From assembly GCF_002803065.1 (NCBI RefSeq), contig NZ_NNBL01000032.1, forward strand, positions 1 to 64,000: a stretch of DNA of 64,000 nt, written 5' to 3'. The notes under the pieces were generated by a model. That model made no database searches. It saw only the letters and a program-made list of their open reading frames with translations, and was not told where the DNA came from. The position numbers and the translations under genes are program-made. This DNA is from Streptomyces sp. CB01635. Lineage in GTDB: Bacteria; Actinomycetota; Actinomycetes; Streptomycetales; Streptomycetaceae. This document shows, piece after piece, positions 60,741 through 64,000 of this stretch. How positions within the stretch are numbered: position 1 is the stretch's first letter; the number at the start of each line of letters is the position of its first letter.

Positions 60741-61921
60741 CCGGGCCGGACGCCGATATAGCCCACACAGCAGACACAGCAGACTCAGCCGACGTAGCCG
60801 TTGTCGGCCTGGGTGCCTGGGGTGCGAGCGCGCTGTGGCAGCTGGCCCGGCGCGGCATCCGGGCGGTCGGGATCGAGCGCTACGGTCTCGCCAACATCAA
60901 CGGCTCTTCCCACGGCGAGAGCCGGATGTTCCGCACGGCGTGCCTGGAGCATCCCGCGCTGGTGCCGCTGGCCCAGCGTTCGCGGGCACTGTGGCGGCAG
61001 CTGGAGAACGAGACGGGCACCCGCCTGTTCGAGCCGACCGGCGCGATGCTGATCGGGCCCGAGGACGGCCGGATCGTGGGCGGCGCCCTGCGGGCGGCCC
61101 GTGAACACGGCCTGGACATCGAGGTGCTGGACCGCGACGCGCTGCGCCGGCGCTGCCCGGCCCACGAAGGACTGCCGCAAGGCCACATCGGGGTCGTGGA
61201 GCCCGCGGGCGGACTGACGCTGCCGGAGGCCACGATCCGGGCGGCGGTCGGTGCGGCCCGGGCCGCGGGGGCGCGGGTCCTCACCGACACGCGCGTCACG
61301 GCGTTGGAGTTCACCGGGACGGATGTCGCGGTGCACACGGCCGCGGGCCGGGTGCTGCGCGTCGGGCAGGTCGTGGTGTGCGCCGGGCCGTGGCTGGACC
61401 AGCTGGTGCCCGGCCTGCCGCTGGAGGTCGTGCGGATGCCCACCACGTGGTTCACGCCCGAGGTGCCGGACGAGCGGTTCACGCTCGGGCGGCTGCCGGT
61501 GTTCATGCGTGAACTGGACGGCGGGGACGTGCTCTGGGGCCACGGCACGCTGCCGGGGGGCACCGAGGTGAAGCTGGGTCTGGAGGACGGCGGCAAGCAC
61601 TTCCGGGTCGTGGACCCGGAGACTGTGGACCGGTCCGTCGCACCGGCCGACTGGTCCGTACTCGCCGGACATCTGGCGACGACGGTGCCGGGCGTGGGCC
61701 CGGACCCGTCGCGGGTCACCGCGAACCTCTACGCGCGCACGCCGGACGGCCAGTTCGTCATCGGCAGGCCGCGCGGCAATCCGGGCCTCGTGGTCGCGGG
61801 CGGCTGCAGCAGCCACGGCTTCAAGCACTCCACGGGCATCGGCGAAGTGGTCGCCGACCTCGTCCAGGGCAAGGAGCCCGCGTTCCCCCTGGGCTTCACC
61901 GACCCCGACCGGTTCGAGTGA
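60737..61921 (+). CDS. FAD-dependent amine oxidase/dehydrogenase, NikD/monomeric sarcosine oxidase family
   Basis: A 394-residue DAO-family flavoprotein: dinucleotide motif VAVVGLGAWGASALWQLARRG, then NGSSHGESRMFRTA (the His/Arg flavin-site segment) and the C-terminal SSHGFKHSTGIGEVVADL. NikD of this family aromatises piperideine-2-carboxylate to picolinate. Streptogramin B starter synthesis goes from lysine through the same compound, so that role is proposed. Oddity: the position of the Cys that covalently holds FAD in MSOX/NikD (motif C-x-Y-T-x-x-P-D) is Asn330 (ANLYARTPD), so the flavin may be non-covalent. The N-terminus has three 9-bp repeats encoding T/S-A-D. It could alternatively oxidise an N-methyl amino acid. 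Confidence 0.82.
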   Translation: MTGPDADIAHTADTADSADVAVVGLGAWGASALWQLARRGIRAVGIERYGLANINGSSHGESRMFRTACLEHPALVPLAQRSRALWRQLENETGTRLFEPTGAMLIGPEDGRIVGGALRAAREHGLDIEVLDRDALRRRCPAHEGLPQGHIGVVEPAGGLTLPEATIRAAVGAARAAGARVLTDTRVTALEFTGTDVAVHTAAGRVLRVGQVVVCAGPWLDQLVPGLPLEVVRMPTTWFTPEVPDERFTLGRLPVFMRELDGGDVLWGHGTLPGGTEVKLGLEDGGKHFRVVDPETVDRSVAPADWSVLAGHLATTVPGVGPDPSRVTANLYARTPDGQFVIGRPRGNPGLVVAGGCSSHGFKHSTGIGEVVADLVQGKEPAFPLGFTDPDRFE

Positions 61922-61969
61922 CGCGCGTGCCGCGTGAGGCGTGACGCGCGAGGAAGATACGAGGGAGAG

Positions 61970-62986
61970 ATGCAGTTCCGCATTCTCGGTCCCGTGGAGA
62001 TCCAGGACGAGCGAACCGGCCTGAGGATTCTTCCGACGGGTGCCAAGCAACGCGCCCTGCTGGGCGCACTCGTGGTGAAGTCCGGGCAGGTCGTGTCCGT
62101 CCACCGGCTGATCGACGAGCTGTGGGGCGAGCACCCGCCCGCCAACGCGACGAACGCGCTGCAGGCCCATGTGGCCCGGCTGCGCCGGCTCCTGCCCGTG
62201 CCCGAACCGGGATCGGGCGAGCCGCACCACGAGTGGATCGTGACGCGCTCGCTCGGCTACGTCCTGCGCCTCGGCCGGGACGCGACGGACACCACGGACG
62301 CCGCGCGGTTCAACGAGCTGGCCACCCGGGGCCGGGCCGCCGCCGCGGACGACCCGCAGCACGCGGCCGAACTGCTGCGCAGCGCCCTGGCGCTGTGGCG
62401 GGGACCCGCGCTGGAGGGCAGTGTGCGGGGGGACATCTGCGCGGCCGAGGCGGCGCAGCTGGAGGAGAACCGGCTCACCGCTCTGGAGACGCTGTACGAC
62501 GCGTGTCTGCGCGCGGCCCGGCACGACGAGATCATCGGCGAGCTGGAAGAGCTGACGACGGATCATCCGATGCGGGAGCGGTTCTACGACCTGCTGATGG
62601 TGGCCCTCTACCGGTGCGGACGCCAGGCCGAGGCCCTGAGCGTGTACGACCGTGCGCGCAAGCGCCTGGTGCACGAGCTGGGTGTGGAGCCGGGTCCCGC
62701 GCTGCGCGGCCGGATGGACGCGATCCTCCAGCACGATCCGGGTCTCGCGGCGCCGGGGGCGGCCGAGTGGGTGGCTTCGGTGCACCCGATGCCGCTGCCG
62801 GCGCGGACCGGCGTGCCGGGACCTTCGGGCATGACGGGCGGGGATGCCGGGCCCGACGCGACAGTGCTGAGCCTGAGCGGGGAGATCACCCGGCTGCGGC
62901 ACCGCATCGAGCGGCTCTCACTGGAACAGGAGGAGCTGATGCGCCGGTTCGACCGGCTGACCGCGCATCCGGCGGCGGGCCAGTAG
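61970..62986 (+). CDS. SARP-family transcriptional activator (longer form)
   Basis: A 338-residue SARP with DNA-binding winged helix (MQFRILGPVEIQ, KQRALLGALVVKSGQVVSVHRLIDELWG, LQAHVARLRRLL) and activation domain to about residue 250. About 90 extra residues follow, ending in a probable coiled coil (SGEITRLRHRIERLSLEQEELMRR region). Paralogue of the SARP at 57362 but distinct in length and tail. It follows the flavoenzyme by 48 bp. Two different repeat classes in the window suggest that the two SARPs may control different gene sets. Start supported by GAGGGAG. Confidence 0.95.
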   Translation: MQFRILGPVEIQDERTGLRILPTGAKQRALLGALVVKSGQVVSVHRLIDELWGEHPPANATNALQAHVARLRRLLPVPEPGSGEPHHEWIVTRSLGYVLRLGRDATDTTDAARFNELATRGRAAAADDPQHAAELLRSALALWRGPALEGSVRGDICAAEAAQLEENRLTALETLYDACLRAARHDEIIGELEELTTDHPMRERFYDLLMVALYRCGRQAEALSVYDRARKRLVHELGVEPGPALRGRMDAILQHDPGLAAPGAAEWVASVHPMPLPARTGVPGPSGMTGGDAGPDATVLSLSGEITRLRHRIERLSLEQEELMRRFDRLTAHPAAGQ

Positions 62987-63009
62987 CCCGCCGCCGGGCG
63001 GTCGGCGGG
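62987..63009. terminator. Hairpin filling the gap between convergent SARP and flavin reductase genes
   Basis: CCCGCCG (62987-62993) and CGGCGGG (63003-63009) form a perfect 7-bp stem with a 9-nt loop that exactly fills the 23-bp gap between the two stop codons. Likely a bidirectional terminator. Confidence 0.65.
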
Positions 63010-63531
63010 TCAGATCCGGTGCTCGCGCGCTGTGTGGAAGCCGCGCCGGTACCACAGCAGGGGATCGGCCGCAGGGGCGCCGGGGCGGATCTCGGCCGGC
63101 GTCCCGAGCACGAGGTCGTGGTCCCCGGCGCGGACGATGCGCGCCGTGCGGCAGCGTACGAGGAGCGCCGCGTCCGGGAGGTACGGCGTGCCGGACCCCT
63201 CCCACGCCGCGAAGCCGCCGCCCGTGAACCGGTCGACGTCCTGCGTGGCGAAGCGCCGCGCGAGGGCCCGGTGGCCCTCGCCGAGCACGTTGACCACGAA
63301 CTCCTCGGCATGCGTCAGCGTCGCGTGGCAGCTGGAGGTCAGCGCGATCCCGACCATGATCAGGGGTGGCTCCAGCGAGACGGAGGTCACCGAGCTGGCC
63401 GTGAAGCCGCGGCGCTGCCCGTCCGGGTCGAGGGCGGTGACGATGCTGACCGGTGCGGCCAGCAGTGCCATCGCGTCCCGGAAGGCCTGCGGGGCGACCA
63501 CGGGGCGTGTCTTTTCCTGCAGTCCCGTCAT
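63010..63531 (-). CDS. snaC: NAD(P)H:FMN oxidoreductase, SnaC-like flavin reductase
   Basis: A 173-residue flavin reductase of the split-barrel HpaC/SnaC type: FRDAMALLAAPVSIVTALD, GFTASSVTSVSLEPPLIMVGIA, LTSSCHATLTHAEEFVVNVL and the C-terminal PLLWYRRGFHT. SnaC supplies FMNH2 to SnaA/SnaB in pristinamycin producers (about 176 residues). It may serve here both the PIIA-synthase subunits at 3338-5472 and the luciferase-like enzyme at 58900. Stop and start define a clean gene; its start overlaps the stop of the downstream-coordinate PPTase gene (ATGA). Confidence 0.88.
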   Translation of the reverse strand: MTGLQEKTRPVVAPQAFRDAMALLAAPVSIVTALDPDGQRRGFTASSVTSVSLEPPLIMVGIALTSSCHATLTHAEEFVVNVLGEGHRALARRFATQDVDRFTGGGFAAWEGSGTPYLPDAALLVRCRTARIVRAGDHDLVLGTPAEIRPGAPAADPLLWYRRGFHTAREHRI

Positions 63532-64000
63532 GCGTGCTCCTCGATCACGGATACGGCGTCCGCGAGCGGGCGCAGCTCGCGGTGCGGTGCCGGCAGCGAC
63601 ACTTCGCGCGGCGCGGCGCGGCCCCAGGGAAAGCCGTCATGGACCTCGAGCCGCCGCGGCGCTGAGCCGTCCGCCCCGCGCTCCACGCAGAGGGACACCA
63701 GCACCTGCGGGCGCGGCGCCAGTTCGGCGAAGCACCAGCGGTCCGCGCTGTCGCCCGCGGGCGGCCTGAATCCCAGCACGCCCTGTTCCTCGTCCAGTTC
63801 GAAGGCGAACGAGTCGAAGGGCAGCCCCAGGCCGAGACCGCGGGCCTTGGCGTACGCCTCCTTCAGGGTCCACAGCCGCAGCGTGGCCCGGTCGCGCCTG
63901 GCGCCCTCCGCGATGGCGGCGAGGTACGAGCGCTCCTCCGGCGCGAACGACTCCACGATCCACTCGAAGCCGCGTTCGCCGCCCCGGTCGATCCGCTCGA
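63528..64000 (-). CDS. Sfp-type phosphopantetheinyl transferase, C-terminal part (truncated by window edge)
   Basis: 157 codons of the C-terminal part of a second PPTase; the start lies beyond 64000. The diagnostic motif is LWTLKEAYAKARGLGLGLPFD, and the sequence IVESFAPEERSYLA precedes it. The remaining C-terminal half carries an open beta-rich segment typical of the Sfp second subdomain. It is translationally coupled to the flavin reductase. With the PPTase at 42097 the cluster has two; sequence alone does not assign carriers to either. Confidence 0.9.
   Translation of the reverse strand, partial: ERIDRGGERGFEWIVESFAPEERSYLAAIAEGARRDRATLRLWTLKEAYAKARGLGLGLPFDSFAFELDEEQGVLGFRPPAGDSADRWCFAELAPRPQVLVSLCVERGADGSAPRRLEVHDGFPWGRAAPREVSLPAPHRELRPLADAVSVIEEHA

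Overview
The window is high-GC actinomycete DNA, almost certainly Streptomyces. Genes are dense, most neighbours overlap by ATGA or GTGA, and nearly everything is secondary metabolism. No gap between genes exceeds about 250 bases, and I saw no tRNA, rRNA, CRISPR array or transposase. The content closely matches the pristinamycin/virginiamycin (streptogramin) biosynthetic region. The proteins resemble the S. pristinaespiralis ones as I remember them but are not identical, so I read this as a related streptogramin producer.

Left block (1-12804, leftward): a probable transcription unit running from an NRPS (C-A-T-E-C-T-TE, its last module lacking an A domain) through snaA and snaB orthologues (the two-part flavin monooxygenase that oxidises the proline ring of group A streptogramins) to metK, a PfkB-type kinase and a truncated metH. 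The last three form a SAM supply/recycling set.

Middle block (12975-41161, leftward): a streptogramin B operon in the order snbC, snbDE, pglA, pglB, pglC, pglD, mbtH, pglE. Six NRPS modules read Thr - small residue (2-aminobutyrate type, epimerised) - Pro - N-methyl-Phe type - pipecolate - phenylglycine type - TE. The pgl genes make the phenylglycine. An atypical response regulator (41266-41967) lies upstream.

Right-middle block (42097-58183): a type II aromatic PKS (KS-alpha, CLF, ACP, C9-type ketoreductase, didomain aromatase/cyclase, ActIV-like metallo-beta-lactamase-fold cyclase, three oxygenases, acyl-AMP ligase, acyl-CoA dehydrogenase-like protein, PPTase, type II thioesterase, SARP). 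The S. pristinaespiralis supercluster is also interrupted by a type II PKS cluster.

Right block (58434-64000): a rightward group (aryl-carrier protein, luciferase-like monooxygenase, type II thioesterase, NikD/sarcosine-oxidase-like flavoprotein, second SARP) that I interpret as part of the 3-hydroxypicolinate starter-unit machinery. It is followed by a convergent snaC-like flavin reductase and a second, truncated PPTase.

Regulation can be read directly: triple heptamer repeats at exact 11-bp spacing occur upstream of the streptogramin genes (GTCAGSS type, four sites) and upstream of two type II PKS genes (TCGA type, two sites). In most of them a -10-like hexamer follows 8 bp after the last heptamer, the standard layout of SARP-activated promoters. 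Not found in the window: the type I PKS of streptogramin A, the 3-hydroxypicolinate-AMP ligase, lysine aminotransferase and lysine cyclodeaminase.
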